In this document: one piece after another, positions 1 through 10,318 of the stretch | How positions within the stretch are numbered: position 1 is the stretch's first letter | Layout of the letters: the number at the start of each line of letters is the position of its first letter | NCBI GenBank assembly: GCA_949317995.1 | Contig: OX439040.1 | Location: 21,757,830 to 21,821,829 of the forward strand | Reading direction: 5' to 3' | DNA: 64,000 nt | Source of the DNA: Acholoe squamosa | Lineage: Eukaryota > Annelida > Polychaeta > Phyllodocida > Polynoidae | Translations under genes and position numbers: made by a program | Notes under the pieces: generated by a model | What the model saw: the letters and a program-made list of their open reading frames with translations, nothing else | Database searches by the model: none | Told to the model about the DNA's origin: nothing

Positions 1-65
1 TCTTAAATGTAAGAATTCATGTTTTTGAAATTATTCTGCTGAAGTTGCCATAAAAAGAGAAGTAT

Positions 66-2066
66 TTACCTGAAGAAAGGTAACAGATCCTCGGTGACTG
101 CAGTCTGCTGAAGGTGCTCTCTCACATGGTCCTCTGGGAGTAGATGCTGGAACACATCCTCGGTCGTTGTTAACATCATCATGGGATTCGATTTATATGC
201 CTGCAGTCTTTCGATGGAACTCCTCATCAGACCATTGAGAGAGAGAGCATGGCGATTCTCCTTGTTGGCATAGAACTCTATCATCCATGGTCCGGTAAGT
301 AGTTTTCCAAGAAGCCCAAGCACTTGGAGTTCGACCATTATTTTCTTGTCTTCCAGGTCATGTATCGCAGAGTTCCGGAGCTGTGAGCTGCTTGAGCACT
401 GGTCCTTGAGGTACCTGAGTAGGGGATCACGCAGATAGTAGACACTCGCTGCTAAGTGGAAAACGACATGCAGTCTGTTTCCCACATAGCGCACGAGCAT
501 CTTTGATGGTATGTTCTCAGCTTTCAGGAACCTCTTAAAGCTGTTAGGGTCCCCTACGCCCTGTTTGTACCGCAGCTTGGAGATACCGATGATGACATTT
601 ACTGCCGCACATTCGCGCCCATATAGTTCCCCTTTGATGTTGTTTTCCTTCTCAGTAGTGCGTAGTTCGGACTTTACTTTGTGTGCAATGCCATCCAGTG
701 GATGGACATTGCACTTTAGCTCATGCACTTCATGGCCAAAGCTTTTTTCTAACTCGCCATTTACGCAGTGATTCACTGCACATCGGTCTGAGATTGATGC
801 AGTAATGTTGTTGTAGCATCGTTGCTGTTCCTCTTGTGCATCAGTGGCAAAGTAGGCTGAGTATGTTTCCGTGATGTCATTCAGTGTCTCATTGATGTGT
901 TGTGTGTAGTCAGCGGTTCTACCACCAGGTAGTGTTCCAACGCCCAACATGAGAGTACCACTGTCAGTGCAGACATGCACCTCATTAATGTGGGATCCGT
1001 CTATGGCTGTTGCATCCCATCCGAGAGAGGTACTCGGTGACTCCCGTAGGATTGAAGCAACCTGCATGTCACTTACAATTGACATTTGTCTCACCATTCG
1101 TCTGGCTGTTGATGCAGATGGAACATCTTTCAGGACCTTGTTTGTGATTTTAGCTACAATGAATCTAATGATTTCCCCAACGTACTTTGCTGGTACATTC
1201 CTGTTGATGCAGAAGAAGCAACATTCACGGATAAACCCTGCATACATCTTGTTGTCTGCTTTTGGGTCTATTTCTTCTTCTGTGAGGCTCTCTGTAAGGC
1301 TCTCTATCCTAGATTCCAGTTCTGTGTTGATTGTTTCTTGGTGGTTGAGTCTTTCTGTCAGTTGTTTTACCTTGCTGTCGGAAGGCTTTACAGGTTTCTT
1401 CTTTTTGTGATAGGCCTGTATCATTTGTTTTTGTTTCTCTGTTTTTTTGAGTTGGGCCACTAGGTCTTTAGTTCCACCTTCTTCTCTGACTGACTTCCTA
1501 GGTCTTTTGATATCGGCCTCCTTGTTCATTTTTGTCAGCTTTTTTACACGCTCTTGTATCCGTTTCAACTTTTGGTTGATTACTTTGGGTTCATATTTTT
1601 TAGCCTTTTCCTTGAGTACAGAATTCTGTCGTCGCATACACAAGAGCTCATTTTCTTTATCTTGTATATGCTGCCTGAGACTTTGAATTTCTCCAGTTAG
1701 TTCTGTGATGGCACTCTGATAGCCAAGGCAGTCTGTCCTCTGGCAAGTGGTGGGAATCAGCTGCGACCTTGGTGTCCTTGGTGTCCGTGATGTTTTCGGT
1801 GTTGTTGGGGTGCATGGTGACGACCCTGAGACTGATTTTGGTTTTGGCAGATCAAATTTTTTCGAGAGGAAAGTGGTTAGTGCTTGAGACCCAGTTGTGA
1901 AAGTCTTGCGGTCTGTGCATTTTCTTCTCAGGCTTGATTGGAGACTTTTGTCTGGTACATTATCTACGACTTCAGCATCATAGAATTGTACCAAGAACTC
2001 TTTGACCTTCTGGATCTGTTTGTTGGACGATATGTAGACTTCGAGAACCTCTTTAGTGCTTGCCAT
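66..2066 (-). CDS. Transposase-like protein of uncertain family, single long exon
   Basis: An uninterrupted 666-codon frame. The first ATG is at 2066; a GTG lies six codons upstream. The N-terminal ~110 residues are basic and contain a Thr-Pro-rich stretch (about residues 80-100). A long charged region (about 120-270) looks like coiled coil. A conserved-looking core follows from about 280 to the C-terminus. Inside the core are a GWDATAIDGSH motif, a later ISDRCAVNHC motif, and a CNVHPLDG motif. This D...D...CxxH order resembles RNase H-fold (hAT-like) transposases. That is my inference; I do not recognise the family with certainty. The frame is full length without breaks, so it is either a recent transposon gene or a domesticated one. 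I saw no terminal inverted repeats, and the left side runs off the window. The stop codon overlaps a good splice donor (CTTCAG|GTAAAT on the minus strand), so the frame could continue in an exon outside the window. Confidence 0.6.
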   Translation of the reverse strand: MASTKEVLEVYISSNKQIQKVKEFLVQFYDAEVVDNVPDKSLQSSLRRKCTDRKTFTTGSQALTTFLSKKFDLPKPKSVSGSSPCTPTTPKTSRTPRTPRSQLIPTTCQRTDCLGYQSAITELTGEIQSLRQHIQDKENELLCMRRQNSVLKEKAKKYEPKVINQKLKRIQERVKKLTKMNKEADIKRPRKSVREEGGTKDLVAQLKKTEKQKQMIQAYHKKKKPVKPSDSKVKQLTERLNHQETINTELESRIESLTESLTEEEIDPKADNKMYAGFIRECCFFCINRNVPAKYVGEIIRFIVAKITNKVLKDVPSASTARRMVRQMSIVSDMQVASILRESPSTSLGWDATAIDGSHINEVHVCTDSGTLMLGVGTLPGGRTADYTQHINETLNDITETYSAYFATDAQEEQQRCYNNITASISDRCAVNHCVNGELEKSFGHEVHELKCNVHPLDGIAHKVKSELRTTEKENNIKGELYGRECAAVNVIIGISKLRYKQGVGDPNSFKRFLKAENIPSKMLVRYVGNRLHVVFHLAASVYYLRDPLLRYLKDQCSSSSQLRNSAIHDLEDKKIMVELQVLGLLGKLLTGPWMIEFYANKENRHALSLNGLMRSSIERLQAYKSNPMMMLTTTEDVFQHLLPEDHVREHLQQTAVTEDLLPFFR

Positions 2067-2084
2067 GACTTCTGAACATGTCAC

Positions 2085-3337
2085 TCATATCCAAGGCTTG
2101 ACATCATATTGCTGCCCACTGGATGTCAAAGTCCTGTTGAGAGAAACATAAATCAACTGTTTCACAGATAGAAAGATCGAATTTTGCATCAGGTTTCCCC
2201 AAATTCAGATATAATCTTAAAATTGAAGGAAATTGAGATTATTCATTAAGTGATGCCTAGATACCTGGACTTCCTCTTATGATATCCCCACTTGACCTCG
2301 AGATATTTTATGTAGCTGCTATACTATTGGATGACTCTTCAATATTGTATATGCTGTACTCATTGTGTAGTCTGTTTTCTTCTCTACCCTTTTCTTTGCA
2401 GCTTGCCTCCTACCGTCTTGCATATATCTGTGTTACATATATTCTTTGACTTACCCCGAAGCAGCATGATTACTTTCAATTTCAACTTTATTTAATCTTT
2501 ATGGACCATCTTCCTGCTTGACGCTGAGATAAAAGTATCATCATGGGTAATTCCTCTACATCTCAATCATTGTCTATTAATTGCCTCAGAGACATTCAGC
2601 CTGAAGGTGTTATATTTTAGAAACCTTTGTACGGTATGAGAATTCACTTGAAAGTGATGTAATCTTTCGATGATGGAACTTTGCTTGGGACTTGAATTAT
2701 GATGCACGTTGCTGATTAAGCCTACTTCCCATTTTCAGTTGCTAGATCTTGTTTGGGCTGACTCCAAGTAGAAAAGTAGCTAATCCTGTGTAGATATCAT
2801 CATTTGATCACCATCTTTCTTGGGAAGCCAGAGCTCCAGGTCGAATGACTATGCCAGAAAAAAGCTTGATCCCTGGTTGGTGCAATAGTGCTCTACAGGG
2901 CCAATGTCCTTAGTGATGTGAGATGCGTCTTATACACAAAATACTATATCTTTCCTCATTCCCTGAATATTTTGTTCAGAATGCACTATCACACAGTCAA
3001 GGGTGCTTTTTTCCAATGCCCCTTTTATTTCCGGTGCTGTTACAAAACGGATGTTCTTTTAAAAACAGCGCTTCATTGCAATGGTATAGTACTAGCAAAT
3101 CGAAAAGAAACATTTAGATATGAGGGGAAGACATAAAATAGCTCTAAAACGATTCATAATAATGGATGATCATGGCCATCATGTGTTTTCAGATTTATCA
3201 ATCTAATTATATAATTAATATACATGTATTGATACAAAAATAGCAATATTTAAAATTGAAATAAATGGAATGTCAATGACACTACTAGCCTCAGAAAGGC
3301 TTTAAGCCATATAAAAGGGGAATGTGAGGGGGCAAAG
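2085..3337. other. Non-coding stretch, no gene seen
   Basis: Upstream flank of the minus-strand transposase-like gene. Only short frames without recognisable content are present. No clear repeat structure was seen here. Confidence 0.5.
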
Positions 3338-3784
3338 TTAGGGAGGGGGCAAGACTTTTTCAACCCCTCGGGGGGCAAAATAATTCTACCTATTCACAGT
3401 TAAAGACCCTGCATGTTACTACCGTAATCTCCCACGTATAAGGCGCGTCTTATAGGCCAAACAAAATGCTGCTGGGTCTTATACGTGGGAGGTAAATTGC
3501 CTTGAGTTTGGGCTGCGCCTTATAGGGGGGGTATATTTTACTATAGAACAGTACTAAACTGACAAAACATCTGCCCTCAGAGGTGCGCCTTATACGTTAT
3601 AACAGACCTCCCTAAGTTGGGGGTGCGCCTTATAGGCGAGCTGCACCTATACGCGAGAGATTACGGTATCGGTGAAAATGGCATGTTCACGCATGATTTT
3701 CGGCCTTCAAGGGGGGGTCAAATATTTTTGTGCACAGACACGCAACACCACCCCCCCTCCCAGTATTAAGAAATGACTCCCTTA
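3338..3784. mobile_element. Harbinger-like MITE with G/C runs, containing a nested MITE
   Basis: Ends read TTA-GGGAGG and GACTCCC-TTA, so a 3-bp TTA target duplication flanks GGGAG/CTCCC termini. The same termini and interior, with a G-run on one side and a C-run on the other, recur at 43056-43309. The element is split at 3420-3668 by a second MITE. A TTA target duplication is characteristic of PIF/Harbinger elements; the family assignment is inference. Confidence 0.55.
3420..3668. mobile_element. MITE of the TACCGTAATCTCCCGCG family (copy 1, nested)
   Basis: Terminal inverted repeats are TACCGTAATCTCCCACG on the left and CGCGAGAGATTACGGTA on the right. The interior repeats GCGCCTTATA-type words. 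TA lies at both ends. It interrupts the older G/C-run MITE at 3338-3784; the sequence on either side matches the uninterrupted copy near 43190. Confidence 0.75.
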
Positions 3785-4560
3785 ATAGTATAGGTCAAAA
3801 GGGTGCATGATTTTCAGCCCCTTCAGTGGGGGGGGGCAAAACACAAAAACAAATTTGAGGGGGGCTATTTTTTTTTCTTTCTTGCACCTCAACTGTTAAA
3901 AAGTGCAGGTCATTTTGACAAATCTGTGAGGAATTGGTCACTGTATCATCAAGGGAAGGCCAAAAAATTCGGACTGGCCCAAAGGGGGAGCAAAAAATTA
4001 TGTCCCAACAAAAATCCACCACCCCGCCCCCCCCCCCCTTTTTAAATAAGGAACTTACTACATATTACAACACAAAACAGAGCTTGAGTCTTAAACAACT
4101 GGTCGTTTCATGCTTTCAAGTTTTAAGATTTAAACTTTACTTTAAAACTTTGGCTCTTGATATAGAAAAAAAAACATCTACCCCCCCCCCATTTTTTATG
4201 CCCCCCCCATTATGGAATTACTGTTACAGTACAGGTATATAGGATTAATTGCTATAGAAAATCTGGAAACCACCCCAGAGCAAGACAACTTCTTTTTGTT
4301 GGAAAATCATTCATGTATGTATTGCTTGTATGATCAAAAGGATCTCTCGTAAGTTGAGAAAATAGGGCTGATTCTTAGAAAATTTGGATTGCCAATTCTG
4401 AGCTTACCCCTACAGGTAAAAGTGACCCATGGTTAGATTCGTCTTGATCTGAAGAGCCCATTTCTACTCTAATTGATGTGAAGCAAACACTAAAAGTGGG
4501 TGAAGCAAAGCCTATAAAACATACAATTTTTCATCCCTCTACCAATCCCAACTTCTGCTC
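3785..4560. other. Non-coding stretch with poly-C runs
   Basis: Several C-runs of 8-15 bases (for example near 4020 and 4180) and G-runs near 3830, resembling decayed pieces of the G/C-run MITE family. No gene seen. Confidence 0.45.
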
Positions 4561-4564
4561 ACCT

Positions 4565-4790
4565 GATCATGGAAAATTTGGTATCTTTAGAATCCTTGAA
4601 TCAAGAGCTTTCCGTTGATACCCTAGCCATGCTTGTGCGTTTGTAAACAAGGTCAGAACGAGGCTAAGTATGACGTCATAGGAAACCCCCAGATTCGGAA
4701 AGTAGGTCACACGTTTCACGGCAGGCGCGAGGGTCGTAGTATCGGCGTTTGTGGCCCTACCTACCAATAGTATTGTAATACAATACAATT
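4565..4790 (-). promoter_or_regulatory. Possible promoter/5' UTR exon on the minus strand
   Basis: A locally CpG-richer patch with a perfect CRE, TGACGTCA, near 4670. Read on the minus strand it ends in GATCAG|GTGAGC, a good splice donor near 4565. It could be a 5' UTR exon for the minus-strand gene at 66-2066, which has a weak TTCAG acceptor just upstream of its ATG. This is a model from splice-site words only. Confidence 0.22.
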
Positions 4791-4960
4791 TGTATTAGGC
4801 CTACAGTAAAATTCCTTTACAACGAGTCTTGGGACAGGCAAAAATAGTTCGTTATATACGAATTTCGTAGTATCCAAACAGAGTCTTCATAGTGCCAGAA
4901 AACCTACCAAAATTTGGTCCAAATAACTCCAATCATTTAAATCAGGGTCTTTAGTATAGG

Positions 4961-4965
<5 letters not shown>

Positions 4966-5034
<69 letters not shown>
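4966..5034. repeat. (AT)n microsatellite
   Basis: About 69 bases of nearly perfect AT dinucleotides. Confidence 0.95.
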
Positions 5035-5039
<5 letters not shown>

Positions 5040-5603
5040 TATATTATAGGCTATAAAAATTAAAAGGTCCTAGATCTATTTGATTCTTAAAGTTAGGCAC
5101 TTACCTAGTTTTCAAGACTTTGTCCCATGCAATTTATCTTTTAAGCGATAGATAGATCTCATCAAAAGAAATGGATTTGCTCTTTAAATGAAGTCTTTAT
5201 GCCAAGTATAAGGGAAGTTATGAATGATCAAAGACCCAAAATTGAACCCAAAATTCTGCCACTGTTAGGAGTTTAAATAGGCCCCAGATTTGTTATCAAG
5301 CATATCTGATACAGGAGTGGCTATATCTCTTAAATCATTATTTTTTACTATTTTCTTTTCATGTATGGAAGAGTTCCCCATAAAAGGTTGAAAATCAATG
5401 TATCATATCAAAATTTAACAATTTAAAGGGATTTTATCTTGACCTAATATCATCTGCGGTTTAGCGATCTCACATAATTGGCGCAAAATTATGGAGTTGA
5501 TATGAGATCTTTAATCAGTCAGAATTTCCCTTTAAATTGATGTAAAGATTTCATTTAAAAAGGAAATCCACTTATTTTTATCAGCTCTATTTATTGCTAT
5601 ATA

Positions 5604-6586
5604 AATGATATGGGTCAGGTCGTCAGAAAGTGTAAGATTTTGCCCTTGAAGGCCCTGAAAAACTAATTTTCTAATTACTTTATATAACCTTAACAAAATT
5701 GTCAAGGTACATCTCCTCAGCTCAGAAGACCAAAAAATACCGATCTAGGCCATCCGGTTCCATTTTTATTGCTTGTTTTGTGTCATGTAACGTCCGGTAC
5801 CAAAATAATGAAATATGGAGGTAATTGAAGTTGCTCTTAGTAATATAAGAATGTCCCATTATGCATAACAAACACATGAAATAACAAGGCCAATATGTCT
5901 ATTATTGACTTCAATTACAGAATGGAACAAAATTTGAGTTATGCATGCACAGTAGACTGCCTCCTACATGATGATAAAAGTACCGGACGTTACGTAACGT
6001 CCGGTACTTTTATCAGAATTATTTCACATAAGCTGCTCTCATATGGAGACAAATGCTGGTAGACACACAATTTCTTCACCAAAGTAGGGGATGATAGGGC
6101 CCTTCATATGGGTAATAACAAAGATTTTGAAACTTCATTTTTTTTATGTTTTTTAACCGATTTAGATTTAGGTACCGGACGTTACAAATTATAGATTTCC
6201 ATTTTGAAAGACACATCATGAAAAATTCTTACTTAGTAACATGCCCAAACCTCATGGAAATGATACCTATGATCATATACAATATGAAAAATAATTTTTG
6301 GATACTCTATAGTGTTCTTTCTTCAATACAGGACACTTGTAAAAAATACAAAAAGTATAAAAAAGAACAAATTTGGCCTTTTTTCACTTCCGCAGGCTAT
6401 AAGTCCTAAAGTTAGTGATGGATGACCACAAATCTACATTTTTCTGATAGCCCTAAGTGTTCTCTATCAAATGAGTCTATGTAAGACAAGATTGGTTCAC
6501 AACTTCTGTCTCCAGAGCCATAAAAGTCCAAAATGACCCAAAAACACAAAATCTACTGCTTTCTGGCGACCTGACCCATATACATA
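5604..6586. mobile_element. Foldback/MITE with GGGTCAGGTCG termini
   Basis: Left terminus GATATGGGTCAGGTCGTCAG and right terminus in reverse complement TATATGGGTCAGGTCGCCAG. They frame about 980 bases centred close to a perfect 42-bp palindrome at 5973-6014. Similarity between the arms fades inward. There is no coding frame of note. Probably a non-autonomous DNA transposon. Confidence 0.5.
5973..6014. repeat. Perfect 42-bp palindrome with GTAACGTCCGGTAC arms
   Basis: Two 21-base arms are exact reverse complements with no loop, centred on TTAC|GTAA. The half-site GTAACGTCCGGTACC recurs singly near 5787 and, inverted, near 6172. Confidence 0.85.
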
Positions 6587-7937
6587 GGATTGGATTCTAG
6601 CAAACAGACAAGGACCTAACATGGAGAAGCTGGTGGAAGGGTGATAGCGAATGGCACGCTAAAATTTTGTTGGGGTCTGGCAAACATCCTGTTCCCCTAT
6701 GAAATGAAAAAACCTAGACAGTTTCTAAACCATTTTTTTCTGTAGAAAGTGTGGGAACTATTCTCTTTTATGTGAGATTTGGCCTTTATACCAAAAAATG
6801 ATTTCAAAGTTATGGGGTAAATTCACTTGGGGAGAATGGGATGTTTATCTGAATCAATTATTTCTCAAATAGATTCTAATTAAACCCCCAATCAATACCT
6901 TTAAAATGAGCCCATGTTTGTTAAGATCCTCCAATAAATAGCTACACAATGAGCTTGCAAAAAAAGGAGAGTTTAACACTCCCCAGTTTCAGCTTTATCA
7001 CAGTTTCACACCTCCACTGCAGCAGAACCATGCACTGGGGTTAGGTAAGTGCCTATTAAAGTAGGCATGGCAGGGGGTTAAAAATTGTTTTTTCAAAGAA
7101 TTAAAAAAACAAAATTTATCAATACTTTAGGATGCTAGAAGTGTGAAAAGTGTGTTTTTATTAGGGTTTGATGTGGGTTTGATAGCAAAATCCATCATGT
7201 TGAGATGCTGTCTGGAACAGGCTTTTCACTGAGAATTGCCCTGAATCTGCCCGAACATGGGGTCCTGGCAAGAATCTAAGAAATTGAAAATATCATCACA
7301 GAGCTATCTATCACCGGTCATAACAAAGCCCAACATTTTCCCTCTATGAATCAATTAGATTTATCTTCCTAATGTCAGTAGTTTTTGTACAAGTGGCGAT
7401 TGTGTACAGGCTGTCAGAGGGAGTTTTCACAGAAAATGATAAAAAAGCACACTTGGCATCTGCAATATAAATGGTCATAAGTCATTGAATTGTCAATGGA
7501 TTTTGATGGCAGGAATGAAAGCCCCCCCCCCCCAAGATTCCCTTACATTAAATTTTAAAATTGCTATCATCAGTACCTCTACGAACACACCCACCCTCTC
7601 TCCATAAAAAAAGGGCAAGGGATTATCACACCTCCAACCACTACCCTCATCAAAAGTCTGTGATTTTTAACCCCCCCCCCCCAACCCGTCAGCCCACCGT
7701 GGCATCCTGCTATACAGGTGTCACGGCTATGAGAAGGACAGGTAGGGAAGTCCTGACACAAGCCTTAACACCTCTCAAATCTCTCCTAGAACTACACTGT
7801 CTACAGTATACAGGCCCCGGGATTCAGGCGTCCATGCCAAAAGCGTAAGGGGTTCGGGGGTCGGTGGGGGCAGACTAATTTGTTTGTTATAAACGAAAAT
7901 TCGTTGTAACAGGATTCGTTGTAACGAAATTCTACTG

Positions 7938-8184
7938 TACTAATATTAAAGCATAAAATTTAAACCATTCCGCCCCCCCCAGCCCAGGCCAAGAGGGTCA
8001 TTGACATTTGCATTTCTGTCATGGCTACACAGGTTTGAAGGCTTTTAAATAATGGAAATATGATAATGTTATCATAATATTTACTCAGCATGTCACATGA
8101 TCACCAGGTCGAGAGCCCCCACCCACGGAAAACTACCTCTACGATCTAATGATCACCAGCCATGGTCCATGGAATACGGACACG
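7938..8184. other. Non-coding, no gene seen
   Basis: Contains a C-run near 7973 and a phrase also present near 9784 (AGCCCAGGCCAAGAGGGT), so it is probably repeat-derived. Confidence 0.4.
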
Positions 8185-8845
8185 AGGCCTAAAAAAAATT
8201 CTTGTGTTCAGGTAACATGCTTAAAAAAAAATAGGGTAGGTAACGGATTTTTTTTTATTTTTTTTAAGTTCCTGAAAACTGTCAAAAACATATTAAGGCC
8301 ACATCAAAAAAATAAGTTCGTGTACGGATTTCCCTCTTCATATTTTCAAGAATGCAAATTTTTTTTTTCTCTCTGAAAAAAATCTCGTCTACGGATTTCG
8401 CTCGCCTCACTTTCTGAGAGTTTTCTCTTTGTAGTGTTTGGCAAATTTTTTTTAAAATACAAATTTTACTCATGCCTCTTTTTTCAAGGAGGAAATCCAT
8501 TTAACAACAAAAAAAATCTTAAAAATATAGAAAAAAAAATTTCGCTCGCTCGCACCATTTTTTTAAAACGAAAATGGGTAGACCAACTTATTTTTTTGGT
8601 ATGGCCTAACCAAATCATGTTTTATCTAAAATAATGTTTATTTTATGTTAGTGGCATTCGTGAGGCCGTGAGCTTTAATTTGATACCAATCATGCCTACA
8701 TATTGACATGATTTTACATTTTTCTTTAATTTTGGGTCATATTTACCAAAAAATTTCTAAAAAAAAATCTAAAAATACAAATTAGGTTCGGGCCAAAAAA
8801 AATGGGTAGGTCGGGATACCTGAACACAACTTCTTTTTTTTAGGC
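8185..8845. mobile_element. MITE with GGCCTAAAAAAA / GTGTTCAGGTA termini, interrupted
   Basis: Left end GGCCTAAAAAAAATTCTTGT followed by GTTCAGGTA. The right end in reverse complement begins AGCCTAAAAAAAGAAGTTGT and is also followed by GTTCAGGTA. A second MITE (8297-8606) is inserted inside. No coding content. Confidence 0.6.
8297..8606. mobile_element. PIF/Harbinger-like MITE, GGCCACACC family (copy 1)
   Basis: Ends GGCCACATC and GGTATGGCC, flanked on both sides by TAA, a 3-bp TWA target duplication. Sister copies at 20537-20976 and 25320-25625 share the termini and the inner words AATAAGTTGGTCTACGGA and GTAGACCAACTTATT. Nested inside the element at 8185-8845. Confidence 0.75.
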
Positions 8846-8871
8846 TCTGTCTCTGTCTGTCTGTCTCTGTC

Positions 8872-8911
<40 letters not shown>
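8844..8911. repeat. (CT/TCTG)n microsatellite
   Basis: Alternating CTGT and CT units leading into a pure CT run. Confidence 0.9.
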
Positions 8912-8913
<2 letters not shown>

Positions 8914-8929
8914 GATTGGGTCATTTTTT

Positions 8930-9472
8930 TTTGTCCCTCCCCTCCCCACCTTGATACCCAACATGCTGATCTCCAACACGTCATGCGGGTTCAAAATTTG
9001 GGACATATGACTCACCCCCCCCCCCAAAAAAAAAAAAACAAAACAAAAAAAACTTCAAACCTATCTTATCCCCCCCCCCAAAAAAAAAAACAACTTCAAA
9101 CACAACATGCCAAACTCCTAGCCCCCCCCCCAATTTCAAATCTTTACATCTTATCTATCTTTCAGGATGGGGGTATCTTTTTTGCCCCCCCCCCTCCCCA
9201 ACTTGAAACTAAATATGCCCAAGTCCCATTGAATCATCAAATTTCTTTGTCCCTCCCCCCAATGTTAAAGGCGGTTTGAATCGAGGACCCCCTGTTGATA
9301 AATAACGACCACTCCCTTATATCTATCTTTCAGGATGGGAACATATCCCCCACTTTTCATCCCAAAACTTTGAGTCTATATCATAATTTCTACCGGGTAT
9401 CTTTCAGGATTTATGCCCTATCATTGAATCATCAAATTTCTTTGTCCCCTCCCCAGTGTTAAATCTTTACCT

Positions 9473-9531
<59 letters not shown>

Positions 9532-9720
9532 CTTCTAGGATGGGGTCTTTTTTTTTTGCCCCCCTCCCCTCCGCCTTGAAACTCAACATTTGCCAGTCTC
9601 TAATAACTGCAGAACTACACACAGGTTCAAAATTTGTGACATATAACCCCCCCCCCCCCACCACCACCAACCTTCCAATCTTTAGTTAGCTTATCTTTCG
9701 ACATGACATGATTTAGAGCA
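8930..9720. repeat. Degenerate tandem repeat with C-runs and a CT microsatellite
   Basis: The phrase CTTTCAGGATGGG (or a close variant) occurs near 9161, 9329, 9401 and 9534. Most copies are followed by TTTTTTGCCCCCC-type runs and by a TTGAAACT... line. ATTGAATCATCAAATTTCTT occurs twice (near 9230 and 9424). A pure CT run lies at 9474-9528. Confidence 0.6.
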
Positions 9721-10318
9721 ATTTTAGGGAGATTTTATATGAGAGGGGGGGGGGCACAGGCCGTGATTTTTTTTCGCCTCCCCCCAGCCCAGGCCAAGAG
9801 GGTCTGAAATTTTTTCCCCCCTAAGCTAAGGCTAAATCCACCAAGCCCCTCCCCCTTTGTCCTTTTGTTAGATGAAAAAATAACCACTCCCTTTAAGGCG
9901 ACCACAGACAGGCCAGATTCGGTCTGTAACTAAGGATATCAGATTTGATCGGATGTCCCCACAGATGCCCCCGACGTCATGATTGGCCGACCCAGTCACC
10001 CTTGTCTGCAGTCACCTTTATGATGTTTACCTTATTTCAGACCCCTCACCCATTGTTAAACAAGAAATGTGGTTGTGACCGCGTAAAAAAACGCCTCCTG
10101 CCGTTAATGTCGGTATTCAGTAATTTTGTAATGTGAGACCTCATCACATGGGGCAAATGCAATCCTCATAGGGCACTCCCGTACAGCTTCGCGGTACCGC
10201 CGCTATGCGGCGTGGGAGGCGCTAAAAAAGGCATGGCCTTTACACTAGGATGCACCCCTGGTGTACCTTATAGCATTAGGAGCAGCTAAAGTGAATGGCC
10301 AATATCCATACATTTCAG
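9721..10318. other. Upstream flank of the first visible SLC25A16 exon; no gene seen
   Basis: Contains one more G/C-run MITE fragment (about 9720-9900, ending in ACCACTCCC). I looked here and further upstream for the expected first carrier exon, which should end in phase 1 before a GT donor, and found none. Confidence 0.4.

Larger units (their letters stand above)
4804..7937. mobile_element. 3.1-kb element with pogo/Tigger-like terminal inverted repeats
   Basis: Left end TA-CAGTAAAATTCCTTTACAACGA and right end, in reverse complement, TA-CAGTAGAATTTCGTTACAACGA. The inverted homology continues for about 60 bases. TA flanks both ends, as expected of Tc1/mariner-pogo insertions. No transposase frame survives inside; the interior holds an AT microsatellite, a ~1-kb foldback and C-run-rich DNA. 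It may be one large non-autonomous element or two solo ends brought into opposition by nested insertions. Confidence 0.5.

Noticed and set aside
949-1410. A 153-codon plus-strand frame
   Set aside because: It is antisense to the transposase-like gene, lacks recognisable features, and mirrors that gene's codon structure.
2085-10318. Search for the missing first coding exon of SLC25A16
   Set aside because: Donor-like words were checked (for example near 4349 and 7046), but none follows a frame ending in phase 1 with carrier-like sequence, so no exon is called.
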